DNA of 64,000 bases from Actinopolyspora lacussalsi (GCA_030803735.1 JAURUC010000001.1:3489501-3553500), one strand, 5' to 3'; counted from the stretch's first letter, positions 14,895 to 24,777 are shown. Numbers and translations: made by a program. The notes: generated by a model not told the origin, from the letters alone.

Positions 14895-17642
14895 TCAACA
14901 CGCCTCCAGCACCCGGTCCCCGTACTCGGTACACCAGAGGTCGATCAGCTCTTCGAACAGTCGGACTCCCCGCGCCAGCGATTCGACGACTTCGAGCAGG
15001 GCTTCCCGGTCGAGCGTGCCGGTGTCGAGCGCTTCGACGAGCCGCCGCGCGGAGTCGTCGAGCGTGCCCAGCGCCTCGCCCCAGGTCTCGGCCCGCCGAC
15101 TGTCGGGTGGCTCGGGGAACCCACCGGCCTCGGTCACGGCTTCGGCCAGCCGGACGGAGCTCCCGCGCACCTCGCGCACTTCGGCGTTCGACCTGATGTC
15201 GTCACCGAGCTCGACCGTCGCCGAGCTCACCGCTCGGAGGTGTCTCGCGCCTCCGCGCCGGAGCCAGACACGTCCGGGCTCGGTGCCGCTCGCCGACTCG
15301 GTGCTCTCCGACCCGTTGCGCTCCGCTTCGGCCACCGGGACCGACGATTCCTCGCCGGTACCGGGCGCGTTCGGCAGGGCCAGCACGACGACCGAAGCAG
15401 CCGCGATGACCACCGCGACGATTCGCCCCGCGCGACCGGATTTCGGTATCCCCGCACCGACCGGTGTCCGGACGATCTTCGGTGCGCGGGCGCGGTTCCA
15501 CCTCCGCAGCCCCCGGCGGACGGTGCTGCCGAGCAGATATCCCACGAGGGCCGCGACGGTTCCCTCCACCGTGACGACGCCGAGCACCGTCGCGGCGTAC
15601 TCGCCGCTCGTCGTTCCCGGACACCGGGTCGCCGTCGCGTGCAGCAGCGGCACGCAAGCACCGAGGCGACCGAACGCCCACATCGCGCAGCTGACAGTCA
15701 GCCCCGTGGTCGCGGCGGCGAACAGCGCGTGCGCGAAGCCGGACCTCCGGAACAGCACGGCGGCGACGACAGCGGCCACGGCGAACTGCACGGCAACCGC
15801 TCCCGCGAACTCCCACCCGGAGAGCACCGCCCGGAACGCGTCGGTGCTCCGCTCCGACAGCGGGACGGTGCCGCGCATCGCCGCCTTGACCGCGAGATCG
15901 AAGACCAGCCACACCGCGGCACCGAGCAGCCCGCTCAGCAGCGCGAATCGAATCCGCGTGCGGTGCGCCAGCAGCAGCGGAACCGCCCACAGCAGCACCA
16001 GGCCCGCGCACAGCGCCAGGTTCCGGGCGCCGAACCCCATCACCACGGGATTCCACGTCGCCGAGAGCAGCGCGTGATCCAGGCCGGTCCACCCCGCCTC
16101 GGCGGCGAAACCGGTGATCGAAGCACCGAACTGACCGAACACGGACGGTGCCGGGCTCAGGCTCTCGAAGAACGCCCACAACTCCAACCAGGACCAGCCG
16201 ATCAGCGACACGGCAGTACCGATGGCGGACCAACCGACAGCTCGGCCCCACGCGAGCCGGTTGCGATGCAGCAGGAGCGAACACCGGTGCACCCACCGGG
16301 ACAACAGCACGAGCTGGACGGCGAGCAAACCACCCGCGAGGAGGACGACGGCCCCCGGAAGCGGATCGCGAAGGGTGGGCAGCGAGAGTCGTTCCCCCAG
16401 CAGCGCACCGACGACCACACCGACACCGATTCCGGCCGGGTAACCCCGTGCCCTGCCGCCGGCCCTGGCGACCGCCGCCCCGCGCACCGCCGCGAAACCC
16501 ACGAGCAGCGCGACGAAGACTCCCCACACCGCGCTCAGCGACCGGAGAACATCGAGCGGCGCACCAGCGGTGACGATGGGTATGGCGAACTGGACGAAGC
16601 CGAGCTGCAGCACGACCCCGGCGGCGAAGTACTCACCGACTCCGGGCCGGAACAGCGCGGTCGGATCGGCGAGTGCGGCGACGCGGCTCGAAGGAGTCGG
16701 ATGCCTGCGCAGCCAAACCGGTGGCCATCGGGTCACCGTGCCCGACAACGCGGGTAGGCACAGGCTCGGGTCCGCAGAGCCCAGCCAGGCCGAGACCCGC
16801 ACGTCCGCGTGGTGCTCCCGCGTCCGCAGCAGGGCGTCGCGGAACAGGTGGACCAGCAGCACCAGACCGGCTACGCGCCAGGAGATATCGAACGAACTCC
16901 GAAACGAACCGTCCTGCCAGGACACCCACAGCAGGCCAACCGCCATCGGCGCCAGAGCCGTGAGCAGGAAAGACCGCCACACCGCCAGGGCGAAGTAGGT
17001 GGTCGGCACGTCCCGGTCGCGCACGTGCGCCAACTCGTGCAGCACCACGGCTCGGAACGACGCGGGATCGGTCCGGAACAACGTCAGCAGCCCCGCATCG
17101 AGCCGGACGTAGCGCCTGCGCCCGTCGCCGAAGGCGAGCCCGCCCGCACGCGGGTTGAGCGGATCGACCAGGAAGACCGGAGCGCGGGGTAGTCCCGCCT
17201 CGGCCACGAGACTTTCCAGGTACGCGGCCAGCTCCGGGCTGTCGGCGGAACGCAGCTCCACCAGCCGCTGCCGCCGGATACACCACCACGGTTGCAGCCG
17301 GTAGAGCAGCACCGCGACCGCGAGCATCCCCAGCAGCGCCAGAAAAGTCCACAACAGACGATCCGACATGCGCTCCGCGAGGCATCCGGCGAAACCGTCG
17401 TAGCGCTGTTCGGCATCGGGCCGTGGCAGGGGATGCTGCCCCGGGTAGTACCCAGAACGCACCTGGCACCGTTCGAACTCGCGAAACCAGCCGGCCAGGC
17501 CGGAAGGCAGCAGCACCCAGTGGATCGTCGCCGCTGTTCCGAACGCCAGGGCGATCAGCGAACCGAAGTGGACCGTGGTGCCGCTCGGAGTCCGCAGCCC
17601 CGCCACGGAAGGCCGCGTGCTCCGATCCGTACTCGTTACCAC
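14895..17642 (-). CDS. Large M48 family membrane metallopeptidase
   Basis: A 915-residue protein, about three times the size of HtpX. Two N-terminal helices precede the M48 domain: VVLHELAHVRDRD holds the HExxH zinc site near residue 200, and LRTREHHADVRVSAWLG supplies the third ligand near residue 276. After that come some twelve hydrophobic helices and an extracytoplasmic C-terminal helical domain (about residues 770-915). The peptidase probably works at the inner face of the membrane. It starts with GTG at 17642, 43 bp after the upstream partner gene, and the two are likely co-transcribed. Its target is unknown. Confidence 0.82.
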   Translation of the reverse strand: MVTSTDRSTRPSVAGLRTPSGTTVHFGSLIALAFGTAATIHWVLLPSGLAGWFREFERCQVRSGYYPGQHPLPRPDAEQRYDGFAGCLAERMSDRLLWTFLALLGMLAVAVLLYRLQPWWCIRRQRLVELRSADSPELAAYLESLVAEAGLPRAPVFLVDPLNPRAGGLAFGDGRRRYVRLDAGLLTLFRTDPASFRAVVLHELAHVRDRDVPTTYFALAVWRSFLLTALAPMAVGLLWVSWQDGSFRSSFDISWRVAGLVLLVHLFRDALLRTREHHADVRVSAWLGSADPSLCLPALSGTVTRWPPVWLRRHPTPSSRVAALADPTALFRPGVGEYFAAGVVLQLGFVQFAIPIVTAGAPLDVLRSLSAVWGVFVALLVGFAAVRGAAVARAGGRARGYPAGIGVGVVVGALLGERLSLPTLRDPLPGAVVLLAGGLLAVQLVLLSRWVHRCSLLLHRNRLAWGRAVGWSAIGTAVSLIGWSWLELWAFFESLSPAPSVFGQFGASITGFAAEAGWTGLDHALLSATWNPVVMGFGARNLALCAGLVLLWAVPLLLAHRTRIRFALLSGLLGAAVWLVFDLAVKAAMRGTVPLSERSTDAFRAVLSGWEFAGAVAVQFAVAAVVAAVLFRRSGFAHALFAAATTGLTVSCAMWAFGRLGACVPLLHATATRCPGTTSGEYAATVLGVVTVEGTVAALVGYLLGSTVRRGLRRWNRARAPKIVRTPVGAGIPKSGRAGRIVAVVIAAASVVVLALPNAPGTGEESSVPVAEAERNGSESTESASGTEPGRVWLRRGGARHLRAVSSATVELGDDIRSNAEVREVRGSSVRLAEAVTEAGGFPEPPDSRRAETWGEALGTLDDSARRLVEALDTGTLDREALLEVVESLARGVRLFEELIDLWCTEYGDRVLEAC

Positions 17643-17685
17643 CGGGATCTTCCGAGCGGGTTCATGCCCCGCGACGAAGACTCCA

Positions 17686-18231
17686 TCAATCGGTCCGGTC
17701 GAGGGAGTCCACGATGGCGCCGACGAGCAGTCGCACCCGGTCCTCGGACAGGCCGAGTGCCCTGGCGCGGGCCTCGGCGACTTCGCGCACCCGCTCCCGC
17801 TGCTCGTCGGTCAGCGGCCCCGCCGTCAACGATTCCGCCGTCAACGATTCCGCCGTCGCCGGTTCCGTAGTCGACCCTTCCGCCACGGTCCCGTCGTCGC
17901 TTTCCACTTCGGCACGTCGACGGAACCTGGCGCGGATCCGGGACAGCACCCGGTCACCGCCACGCACCACCGCGTCCCCGGCTCTGTCGACCAGCTGGTC
18001 GTAGATCGCGGCGGCCACCGCCAGAGCAGCAGGGGACAGCAACGCCACCACGGTGTCGATCCCGGAGCCGAGGGCTTCGTCGCCGCGCCGCCGAATCGCC
18101 GTCGCCCGTTCCGGATCGCGCAGGAACTCCTCGCTCGCGGCCTCGAAGAAGGGCAGTTCCTCGGGCGCCAACGACTCGACGACGCGACGCGCCGTGGTCA
18201 CCGTGAACTCCCGCCGCTCGTCTTCGCCCAC
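17686..18231 (-). CDS. M48-peptidase partner protein, unknown
   Basis: A 181-residue protein beginning near RRVVESLAPEELPFFEAASE, followed by a hydrophobic helix (about residues 60-80, VVALLSPAALAVAAAIYDQL), a basic stretch and a C-terminal helix. A small in-frame duplication gives AESLTAESLTA. It sits 43 bp upstream of the M48 gene on the same strand. Proteins with an APEELP start followed by a hydrophobic segment occur beside M48-type genes in other actinobacteria as far as I recall, but no function is known. It may anchor or recruit the peptidase. Confidence 0.65.
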   Translation of the reverse strand: MGEDERREFTVTTARRVVESLAPEELPFFEAASEEFLRDPERATAIRRRGDEALGSGIDTVVALLSPAALAVAAAIYDQLVDRAGDAVVRGGDRVLSRIRARFRRRAEVESDDGTVAEGSTTEPATAESLTAESLTAGPLTDEQRERVREVAEARARALGLSEDRVRLLVGAIVDSLDRTD

Positions 18232-18436
18232 CAGTCAGCCCCCAGCAACGTTCAGCCCGGGAACCGATTCTCATCGACGACGACTCGCACTGTCACTCGG
18301 CCGTTCGGATTACGTGTGCGGAGAATCGCCGACGAAGCACAACGGAAACGCGGAAAGAATCGGACGGAACAACGCGACGATTCACCGATGTCCGGAAGAG
18401 ACGACACCGATCTTCCTGAGCACGGGACAACCGACC

Positions 18437-19570
18437 CTACTGATCGTCGGCGGTGAAGTACCGGGGTTCGCACAGCTCGGAATCCGCCAGTCCGTGCTCG
18501 CGACACCAGGTGCGGGCCTGCTCCGGACCGTCGAACGGGCCGGGATGGAACAGGACGGTACCGCGCTCGGTGGACCGCTGTGCCACCGTAGCGTTGATCT
18601 TCTCCTCGAGACGTTGGGCGTACCGCCCACTCGGCCTGCCTGGAGGCAGGGTGATCAGCTCGGCGCCCCAGATCCCGTCGACGGACCCGAGGGCCCCGGC
18701 GGCGCGCAGCCGGTCGTAGAGCTCCAGCATCCTCGGCGAGTGGGTGCCGGGCTGTTCGATAGCTCGCTGGAGGGTGCGCGTGTGCTCGGCCGCGCACTCT
18801 TTGAACCCCGGATGTCCGGACTCGCCCAGCGTGGTCGAGACGACGCCGCTGACGGTGACGCCGTGACGCCAGGGTTGCATCAGCACCAGATCCGGAATGG
18901 TCAGTACGTTCCCGGAGTCCTGCTTGAGCCGCACGTCGACGGTGTAGATCGTTCCCCAGCCGGTCGCGCCGGTGTCCCCATCCGGGCCGATGCTGAGCAG
19001 CACGCGTTCCCTGGACTTGCCGTCGAGCTCGTACAGCACGGACTCCCGCACCGTGCGGGACTTCAGCTCTCGCGGAATGCGGACGTCGTAGGCCGTGGTC
19101 ACGAAGACTCCCCCACTCGCTTGGCACGGGCGGAGCTGCTGCTCGGAACGCACCACGACCTCGATCTCGGTGACCAGCGCGGGCTGATCGCCACGGTTCT
19201 CCAGCAACACGTCGACCGCGGCGGCGTCGACGAGCTCCGTCTCGTGAAAACCGGTATCCGGATTCTTGTTCGTCTTCTCCACATCCCCCTTGGTGGTCAC
19301 CCGGTACTCGGCCACCCCCAGGTCCGGCTGGGTCGCCACCTCGTTGGCCCGGCGAGCCTCGAACAGCGCCAGGATCCCGGCCACCGCCCCGGCGGCGGCC
19401 AGCACCGATCCGACCGCCACCCACACCCGCCGCAGCCGCCACCACACTCGCGCGACATCCGAATCCGACGAGGGGGCCTCGGCGTCCGTTTCCGGCTGTT
19501 CCGCCTCGGAACGCCGGTTGCGCCCGGCCACCCGTCGAATCCGTCGTCCCGTCCGCTGCCGCCTGATCAC
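18437..19570 (-). CDS. Single-pass membrane protein with large extracytoplasmic domain, unknown
   Basis: About 377 residues from the GTG at 19570, preceded by CGGGGGA. A basic N-terminus leads to one membrane helix (VWVAVGSVLAAAGAVAGILALF); the rest is predicted outside or peripheral. The domain after the helix alternates beta-like segments (PALVTEIEVVVRS, VRESVLYELDG) with one Cys pair or more. An earlier ATG at 19699 would add a low-quality basic stretch and is less likely. It may belong functionally with the M48 pair, from which it is separated by 205 bp. No family is recognised. Confidence 0.6.
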   Translation of the reverse strand: MIRRQRTGRRIRRVAGRNRRSEAEQPETDAEAPSSDSDVARVWWRLRRVWVAVGSVLAAAGAVAGILALFEARRANEVATQPDLGVAEYRVTTKGDVEKTNKNPDTGFHETELVDAAAVDVLLENRGDQPALVTEIEVVVRSEQQLRPCQASGGVFVTTAYDVRIPRELKSRTVRESVLYELDGKSRERVLLSIGPDGDTGATGWGTIYTVDVRLKQDSGNVLTIPDLVLMQPWRHGVTVSGVVSTTLGESGHPGFKECAAEHTRTLQRAIEQPGTHSPRMLELYDRLRAAGALGSVDGIWGAELITLPPGRPSGRYAQRLEEKINATVAQRSTERGTVLFHPGPFDGPEQARTWCREHGLADSELCEPRYFTADDQ

Positions 19571-19734
19571 ACCGTCCCCCGGAGAATCGCCAGTCCGATC
19601 GCGGTCACCACGACCGGAACACACCACCATTCTGATAATCCCCGCGGTGGTGATCACTCCGCCGAACTGGTGTATCTCCTGCCGAACTGACCGTGACACC
19701 GACGGCTCGGCGCACCGCTACCCCACAGCACCGC

Positions 19735-20523
19735 TCAGACGTCGGACCGCTCGGCGCGCTCGGCGTTGGCCAGGATCGCGTCGTGCACGAACCGGGCACC
19801 ACCGGTACCCACCTCGCGCTCGTAGGTGGCCGTGAAGCGCTCGTCGGCCAGATACATCTCGGCCAACGAACGCTGCATCCCGTAGGAGCACTCGTAGAAC
19901 CAGCCGGTGATCAGCCCCCGGTGCCGCTCGGCCAGCTCCATCGCGCGGGTACTCGTGGCGGACTCGCCGTCGGCGAGCGCCGCGGCGAACTCCCGGTGCA
20001 GCTCCCGCTGCTCCGCGGCCATGCGGGCCCAATCGTCCTTGGTGTAAGAGGCCGTGCGGCGCCGCGACTCCCGATAGGGCTCGGTGCCGCCCCAGCGCCG
20101 CTCGGCCTCCTCGGCGTGTTCGTCAGGATCGAACCCGCCGAACAGTTCGAACTTCTCCTCCTCGGAGAGGTCGATTCCCATCGTGTTCGCCTCCAGTTCG
20201 AGTTCCACGGTGGCGAGCGTCGCCCGCAGCCGAGCTATCCGCTCGGTCAGCAGGCGGTGTTGCCGCCGCAGCTGGTCGGTGGGGTCACCGCCGTCGAGGA
20301 TCTCGGCGATGTCGGTGAGGCCGAACCCGAGTTCGCGGTAGGCGAGGACGCGCCGCAGCCGTTCGAGATCCGCGTCGGAGTACTCGCGGTGCCCCGCCGT
20401 GCTGCGCCCGCTCGGCGACAGCAGTCCGATCTCGTCGTAGTGGTGCAGCGTGCGCACCGTGACTCCGGAGAGCCGCGCCACCTCGCCGACACCGCGGCCC
20501 TTCCCCGCTGCCGAATGACCCAT
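19735..20523 (-). CDS. TipA-type MerR transcriptional activator
   Basis: A 262-residue regulator. Residues 12-75 are a MerR DNA-binding domain (VGEVARLSGVTVRTLHHYDE), then a coiled coil, then a TipAS antibiotic-recognition domain with FYECSYGMQRSLAEMY, whose Cys matches the one that bonds thiopeptides in Streptomyces TipA. TipA proteins bind drugs and activate their own and exporter genes. It follows two ABC exporter genes on the same strand and has its own promoter with a 19-bp spacer and a dyad (20544-20574). A drug-sensing role linked to the exporter is likely. Confidence 0.92.
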   Translation of the reverse strand: MGHSAAGKGRGVGEVARLSGVTVRTLHHYDEIGLLSPSGRSTAGHREYSDADLERLRRVLAYRELGFGLTDIAEILDGGDPTDQLRRQHRLLTERIARLRATLATVELELEANTMGIDLSEEEKFELFGGFDPDEHAEEAERRWGGTEPYRESRRRTASYTKDDWARMAAEQRELHREFAAALADGESATSTRAMELAERHRGLITGWFYECSYGMQRSLAEMYLADERFTATYEREVGTGGARFVHDAILANAERAERSDV

Positions 20524-20543
20524 GTTCGTTCACCTCGCCGACC

Positions 20544-20574
20544 ACCCTGCTCCCTCACGCGGCGTGAGGTTCAA
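20544..20574 (-). promoter_or_regulatory. TipA/MerR-type promoter with dyad
   Basis: On the minus strand a TTGAAC -35 box is followed after exactly 19 bp by CAGGGT as a weak -10. The long spacer contains the dyad CCTCACG-CCG-CGTGAGG. MerR-family activators use 19-bp spacers, and the dyad closely resembles the tipA promoter of Streptomyces as I know it. It lies 21 bp upstream of the TipA start. Confidence 0.85.
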
Positions 20575-20642
20575 GTACGAGTTCGTCCCCGGTTCCAGCG
20601 GGCCCGACCGCACCGCTGCCGGGGAACGTCGAGCGGTACCGG

Positions 20643-21443
20643 TCACCGGCTGGCCACCCGCCGGTAGCGCGCCACCGACAGCGGGACGAACACGGCGATG
20701 ATCACCAGCGAGGAGCCGACGGCGTAAGGGACGACGTGCTCGGCGGGCCAGCTGCTCGGTGGCGGCATCCCCACCCGGATCGGATTGCCGAACAGCTCCC
20801 GCAGCGCGTCGGCGTTGACCGTGATCGGGTTCCACCGCGCGAACACCCGCAGCGGCGTGGGCATCGACTCGGCCGAGACGAAGACCGAGGATATGAAGGT
20901 CACCGGGAACAGCCACAGCAGTCCGGCGCTCTGCGCCACCTCCACGGTGCGCGAGATCAGCCCGATGAAAGCCCCCACCCAGGACATGGCGAACGAGAAC
21001 AACAGCAGCACCAGGTAGCCGGTGAGCACGTCCGTGGGGTCTCCCCGCAGCCGCCAGCCGATCAGCAGGCCGCAGAGCGACATGATCACCACGGACAGCA
21101 GGCTGACCGCGAGATCGGAGCTGGTGCGGCCCAGCAGCACCGCCACCCGCGACATCGGCAGCGCGCGGAACCGGTCGACGATGCCCTTCTGCAGGTCGTT
21201 GGTCAGGCCGATCACGGTGAACGAGGAGTTGAAGGCCACTGTTTGCACGAAGATCCCGGCGATCAGGAACTCCCGGTAGCGACCGCCGCCCAGGCTGCCG
21301 CCGAACACGAAGGCGAACAGCAGCACGAACATGATCGGCTGCACGGTTCCGGACAACAGCCAGTCGGGATTGCGCTTGATGTTGAGCAGGTTGCGCCAGG
21401 CCACCACGGAACTGTCCCGCAGGCTCGGTGGAACGACGGTCAC
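20643..21443 (-). CDS. ABC-2 type export permease (DrrB-like)
   Basis: A 266-residue permease with six hydrophobic helices. LRDSSVVAWRNLLNIKRNP and VQPIMFVLLFAFVFGGSLGG start it, and LTNDLQKGIVDRFRALPMSR is the conserved ABC-2 coupling region. DrrB-type permeases work as the membrane half of drug exporters. Its ATG overlaps the stop of the ATPase gene by four bases (ATGA at 21440-21443), so the two form one exporter. The TipA gene follows 119 bp downstream. Confidence 0.92.
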   Translation of the reverse strand: MTVVPPSLRDSSVVAWRNLLNIKRNPDWLLSGTVQPIMFVLLFAFVFGGSLGGGRYREFLIAGIFVQTVAFNSSFTVIGLTNDLQKGIVDRFRALPMSRVAVLLGRTSSDLAVSLLSVVIMSLCGLLIGWRLRGDPTDVLTGYLVLLLFSFAMSWVGAFIGLISRTVEVAQSAGLLWLFPVTFISSVFVSAESMPTPLRVFARWNPITVNADALRELFGNPIRVGMPPPSSWPAEHVVPYAVGSSLVIIAVFVPLSVARYRRVASR

Positions 21444-22471
21444 TCTCGGCCTCCCCGATCCGCGCGCTCGGCGGTGGCGACCCCTTCGGGCTCGGCGACA
21501 TCGGCCGTCCCGCCGTTGCCGGACGCCTCGGTGGGCTTACCGGTGAGGCTGAGGAACGCGTCGTCGAGGGTGGGGCGGTGCAGTCCCACGTCGTGCACCT
21601 CGATCCCCGACTCGCCCAACCGGCGTACCGCCTCGATCAACGACTTCGAGCCGTCGTTCACGGTCACCTGCAACCGGCGGCTCTGCGCGTCGACCCGCGG
21701 GGTGTCGGAGCCGATCCCGGCGAGCACCTCGGCGGCGGTGTCCATTTCGGTCGTCTCGTCGACCACCAGCTCCAGGCGTTCGCCCCCGACCAGCGCCTTC
21801 AGCTCGTTCGAGGTGCCGTTGGCGATCACCCTGCCGTGGTCGATGACCGCGATGGTGTCGGCGAGCGCGTCCGCCTCCTCCAGGTACTGGGTGGTCAGCA
21901 GCACGGTGGTGCCGTCGTCGACCAGTTCGGCGATGAGCCGCCAGGTGTCCATCCGCCCGCGCGGGTCGAGCCCGGTGGTGGGCTCGTCGAGCATCACCAC
22001 CGGGGGTCTGGCCACCAGCGCGCCCGCGAGGTCCAGGCGTCTGCGCATCCCGCCCGAGTACCCCTTGGCGGTCCGGTCACCGGCCTCCCGCAGTCGGAAA
22101 CCGTCCAGCAGTTCACCGGCGCGCGTTCGCGCGTCCGGGCGGTTCATGCCGTAGAGCCTGCCGACCATGTAGAGATTCTCGCGACCGGTGAGGTTCTCGT
22201 CCACGGCGGCGTACTGCCCGGAGAGACCGATGGAACGCCGCACCGCGTTCGGCTCGGTGAGCACGTCGTGCCCGGCCACGGAAGCGCTTCCGGCGTCGGG
22301 ACGCAGCAGGGTGGTCAGGATGCGCACGGCGGTGGTCTTGCCCGCCCCGTTCGGCCCCAGCAGCCCGAGCACCCGCCCCTCGCGAGCCGAGAACTCCACC
22401 CCGTCCAGCGCGCGGTTGGTACCGAAGTTCTTGACCAGTGATTCGGCGTTGATCGCCGTAGCGGAGGTCAT
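21440..22471 (-). CDS. ABC exporter ATP-binding protein (DrrA-like)
   Basis: A 343-residue ATPase: Walker A GLLGPNGAGKTT near residue 40, Q-loop GQYAAV, signature KGYSGGMRRRLDLA, Walker B PPVVMLDEPTTGLD, and H-loop LLTTQYLEEAD. The C-terminal 90 residues are the DrrA-type extension ending in LTGKPTE. GGAGG eight bases upstream fixes ATG 22471; upstream in-frame starts add unrelated sequence. With the permease it should export a hydrophobic antibiotic or similar molecule, perhaps the one sensed by the TipA protein. Confidence 0.93.
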   Translation of the reverse strand: MTSATAINAESLVKNFGTNRALDGVEFSAREGRVLGLLGPNGAGKTTAVRILTTLLRPDAGSASVAGHDVLTEPNAVRRSIGLSGQYAAVDENLTGRENLYMVGRLYGMNRPDARTRAGELLDGFRLREAGDRTAKGYSGGMRRRLDLAGALVARPPVVMLDEPTTGLDPRGRMDTWRLIAELVDDGTTVLLTTQYLEEADALADTIAVIDHGRVIANGTSNELKALVGGERLELVVDETTEMDTAAEVLAGIGSDTPRVDAQSRRLQVTVNDGSKSLIEAVRRLGESGIEVHDVGLHRPTLDDAFLSLTGKPTEASGNGGTADVAEPEGVATAERADRGGRE

Positions 22472-22630
22472 CGCGGGAGCCTCCATCCGCTCGGGTGGGA
22501 TACGTGGCAACTCTAAGCGGGGCGGCCGTGTCACGCGCGACCGCACGCGGCCGAGAGCTCCCGAACCGGCCGTTGAGCCGGGAAAAGTGCCGACATTCGT
22601 GTCTTACGTCCGGTCTTTCCTTGGCAGAAG

Positions 22631-22668
22631 TTACTACTAGGTAATATACTTGGGTTACCGATGAGTAA
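22631..22668. promoter_or_regulatory. Paired YTAC-N6-GTAR boxes before fadE5
   Basis: TTAC-TACTAG-GTAA (22631-22644) and TTAC-CGATGA-GTAA (22655-22668) lie 24 bp apart, start to start, 50-90 bp before the fadE5 start. The second shares TACCGA-x-G-x-GTA with the box between fadA2 and fabG4. The 4-6-4 layout suits a TetR-type repressor of fatty-acid genes. Confidence 0.55.
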
Positions 22669-22718
22669 GGGCGTGGTGCCTGGCCCGCCCGCACGATTCA
22701 GCACGAGGGAGCCACGCC

Positions 22719-24563
22719 ATGGGCCACTACAAGAGCAATATCCGCGACCTCGAATTCAACCTCTTCGAGCTGTTCGAAGTGCAGAATCGGCTGGGCAAGG
22801 GTGCGTTCGAACAGGCCGACGAGGACTCGGCCCGGGGCGTGCTCACCGAGCTGAACACCCTCGCCACCGGCCCGCTGGCCGATTCCTTCGAGGAGGGTGA
22901 CCGCAACCCGGCCCAGTTCGACCCCAAGACCGCCTCGGTCACCCTGCCCGAGGGGTTCAAGAAGTCCTACCAACAGGTCATGGACGGTGAGTGGTGGCGG
23001 CTGAGCCTGCCCGACGAGCTGGGCGGCTACGGCATCCCGCCGTCGGTGCAGTGGGCGGCGGCCGAGCTGATGCTGGGCTCCAACCCCGCGATATTCATGT
23101 ACATGGCCGGGCCGAGCTTCGCCACCATCCTGTGGGAGAACGGCACCGAGCAGCAGCAGCGCTGGGCCGAGCTGATGATCGATCGCGGCTGGGGCGCGAC
23201 GATGGTGCTGACCGAGCCCGACGCCGGTTCCGACGTGGGCGCGGGCCGCACCAAGGCCGTCAAGCAGGAGGACGGCAGCTGGCACCTCGAAGGGGTCAAG
23301 CGCTTCATCACCTCGGGCGACCAGGACATGACCGAGAACATCATGCACCTGGTACTGGCCCGGCCCGAGGGCCCGGGAGTGGAGCCCAAGCCCGGCACCA
23401 AGGGGCTGAGCCTGTTCCTGGTGCCGAAGTACCACTTCGACGACAGCACCGGTGAACCCGGCGAGCGCAACGGCGCCTACGTCACCAACGTCGAGCACAA
23501 GATGGGGCTCAACGCCTCGGCGACCTGCGAGGTCACCTTCGGGCAGCACGACGCCCCGGCCAAGGGCTGGCTGCTGGGCGAGGTGCACGACGGCATCGCA
23601 CAGATGTTCCAGGTCATCGAGTACGCCAGGATGATGGTCGGCACCAAGGCCATCGGCACCCTGTCCACCGGCTACCTCAACGCGCTGGAGTACGCCAAGG
23701 AGCGGGTGCAGAGCGCCGACATGCCGCGCTCGACGGACAAGACGGCACCCCGCGTCACGATCACGCACCACCCGGACGTGCGGCGCATCCTGATGCTGCA
23801 GAAGACCTACGCGGAAGGGCTGCGTGCCGTCTACTGCTACACCTCCGACTACCAGGACCGCATCGCGCAGGCCAAGACCTCCGGTGAGGACGTGAGCCTG
23901 TACGAGCAGATCAACGACCTGCTGCTGCCCATCGTCAAGGGTGTCGGCTCGGAGCGGGCCTACGAGATGCTCACGCTGTCGTTGCAGACCCTCGGTGGCT
24001 CGGGCTACCTGCAGGACTACCCGATCGAGCAGTACATCCGCGACGCCAAGATCGACAGCCTCTACGAGGGCACCACCGCGATCCAGGCGCAGGACTTCTT
24101 CTTCCGCAAGATCGTCAAGAACAACGGTCAGGCGATCGGCCACGTGGCCAACGAGATCCAGCGGACCCTGAACTCCGCCGAGGCCGACGAGCGGCTCAAG
24201 GAGGAGCGCGAGCTGCTCGGGCAGGCGCTGGACGACGCGCAGGGCATCCTCGGAGCGCTGTTCAACTTCGCGACCTCCGCGCAGGAGGACGTCAACGAGA
24301 TCTACAAGGTCGGCCAGCAGGCCGTGACCCTGCTGATGAGCATGGGCGACGTGCTGATCGGCTGGCTGCTGCTGCGCCAGGCCGAGATCGCGCTGCGCGC
24401 GCTGGACGGCGGGGCCACCGGCAGGGAGGCTGCGTTCTACAACGGCAAGGTCGCCGCGGTCCGGTTCTTCGCCAAGAACGTGCTGCCGGAGCTCTCCTCG
24501 CGGCGGAAGATCGTGGAGAACACCGACAACTCGCTGATGGAGATCGACGAAACCGCGTTCTGA
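22719..24563 (+). CDS. fadE5: Acyl-CoA dehydrogenase, FadE5-type
   Basis: A 614-residue flavoprotein, longer than the ~380-residue classical enzyme. The N-terminus [20 protein letters not shown] is that of mycobacterial FadE5, which oxidises acyl-CoAs of many chain lengths in beta-oxidation. FAD-site motifs [13 protein letters not shown] and [11 protein letters not shown] are present, with [19 protein letters not shown] and the catalytic Glu region [15 protein letters not shown]. The last ~150 residues form the extra helical domain of this subgroup. In mycobacteria fadE5 lies next to fadA2, fabG4 and htdX; here those genes are 9-15 kb away, but similar boxes precede both groups. Confidence 0.93.
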   Translation: MGHYKSNIRDLEFNLFELFEVQNRLGKGAFEQADEDSARGVLTELNTLATGPLADSFEEGDRNPAQFDPKTASVTLPEGFKKSYQQVMDGEWWRLSLPDELGGYGIPPSVQWAAAELMLGSNPAIFMYMAGPSFATILWENGTEQQQRWAELMIDRGWGATMVLTEPDAGSDVGAGRTKAVKQEDGSWHLEGVKRFITSGDQDMTENIMHLVLARPEGPGVEPKPGTKGLSLFLVPKYHFDDSTGEPGERNGAYVTNVEHKMGLNASATCEVTFGQHDAPAKGWLLGEVHDGIAQMFQVIEYARMMVGTKAIGTLSTGYLNALEYAKERVQSADMPRSTDKTAPRVTITHHPDVRRILMLQKTYAEGLRAVYCYTSDYQDRIAQAKTSGEDVSLYEQINDLLLPIVKGVGSERAYEMLTLSLQTLGGSGYLQDYPIEQYIRDAKIDSLYEGTTAIQAQDFFFRKIVKNNGQAIGHVANEIQRTLNSAEADERLKEERELLGQALDDAQGILGALFNFATSAQEDVNEIYKVGQQAVTLLMSMGDVLIGWLLLRQAEIALRALDGGATGREAAFYNGKVAAVRFFAKNVLPELSSRRKIVENTDNSLMEIDETAF

Positions 24564-24591
24564 TCCCCGGATCGCGCTCGTGACGACTCAC

Positions 24592-24643
24592 CCGCGCCCA
24601 CCGGCACCACCGGGAAACCCGGCGGGACCGGTGGGCGCGGTTT
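24592..24643 (+). terminator. Terminator after fadE5
   Basis: A perfect 13-bp stem (CCGCGCCCACCGG with CCGGTGGGCGCGG) encloses a smaller CCGGG-AAA-CCCGG hairpin and is followed by TTT. It starts 28 bp beyond the fadE5 stop. Confidence 0.7.
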
Positions 24644-24671
24644 CGTCCGTTCGGTGTCTCTCGGCGCGGCG

Positions 24672-24745
24672 TAAATTTCCCACGAAATCGCCGCGCGGGA
24701 CGGCGGATACGACCCCGGGCCCCGTCAATTTCTCGCGAAATCGCC
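24672..24745 (+). repeat. Hairpin repeat family, copies 5 and 6 (tandem pair)
   Basis: Copy 5 (AATTTC-CCAC-GAAATCGCC at 24674-24692) has a changed loop; copy 6 (CAATTTC-TCGC-GAAATCGCC at 24726-24745) is canonical. They are head to tail, 52 bp apart, in the convergent gap between fadE5 and the alcohol dehydrogenase gene. Confidence 0.88.
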
Positions 24746-24777
24746 GCGCCCGGGAACCGGCAACGCACTCCTCGAAC

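Noticed and set aside
22698..24143. Long minus-strand frame antisense to fadE5
   Set aside because: Typical shadow frame in high-GC DNA; the plus strand encodes a full FadE5-type enzyme.
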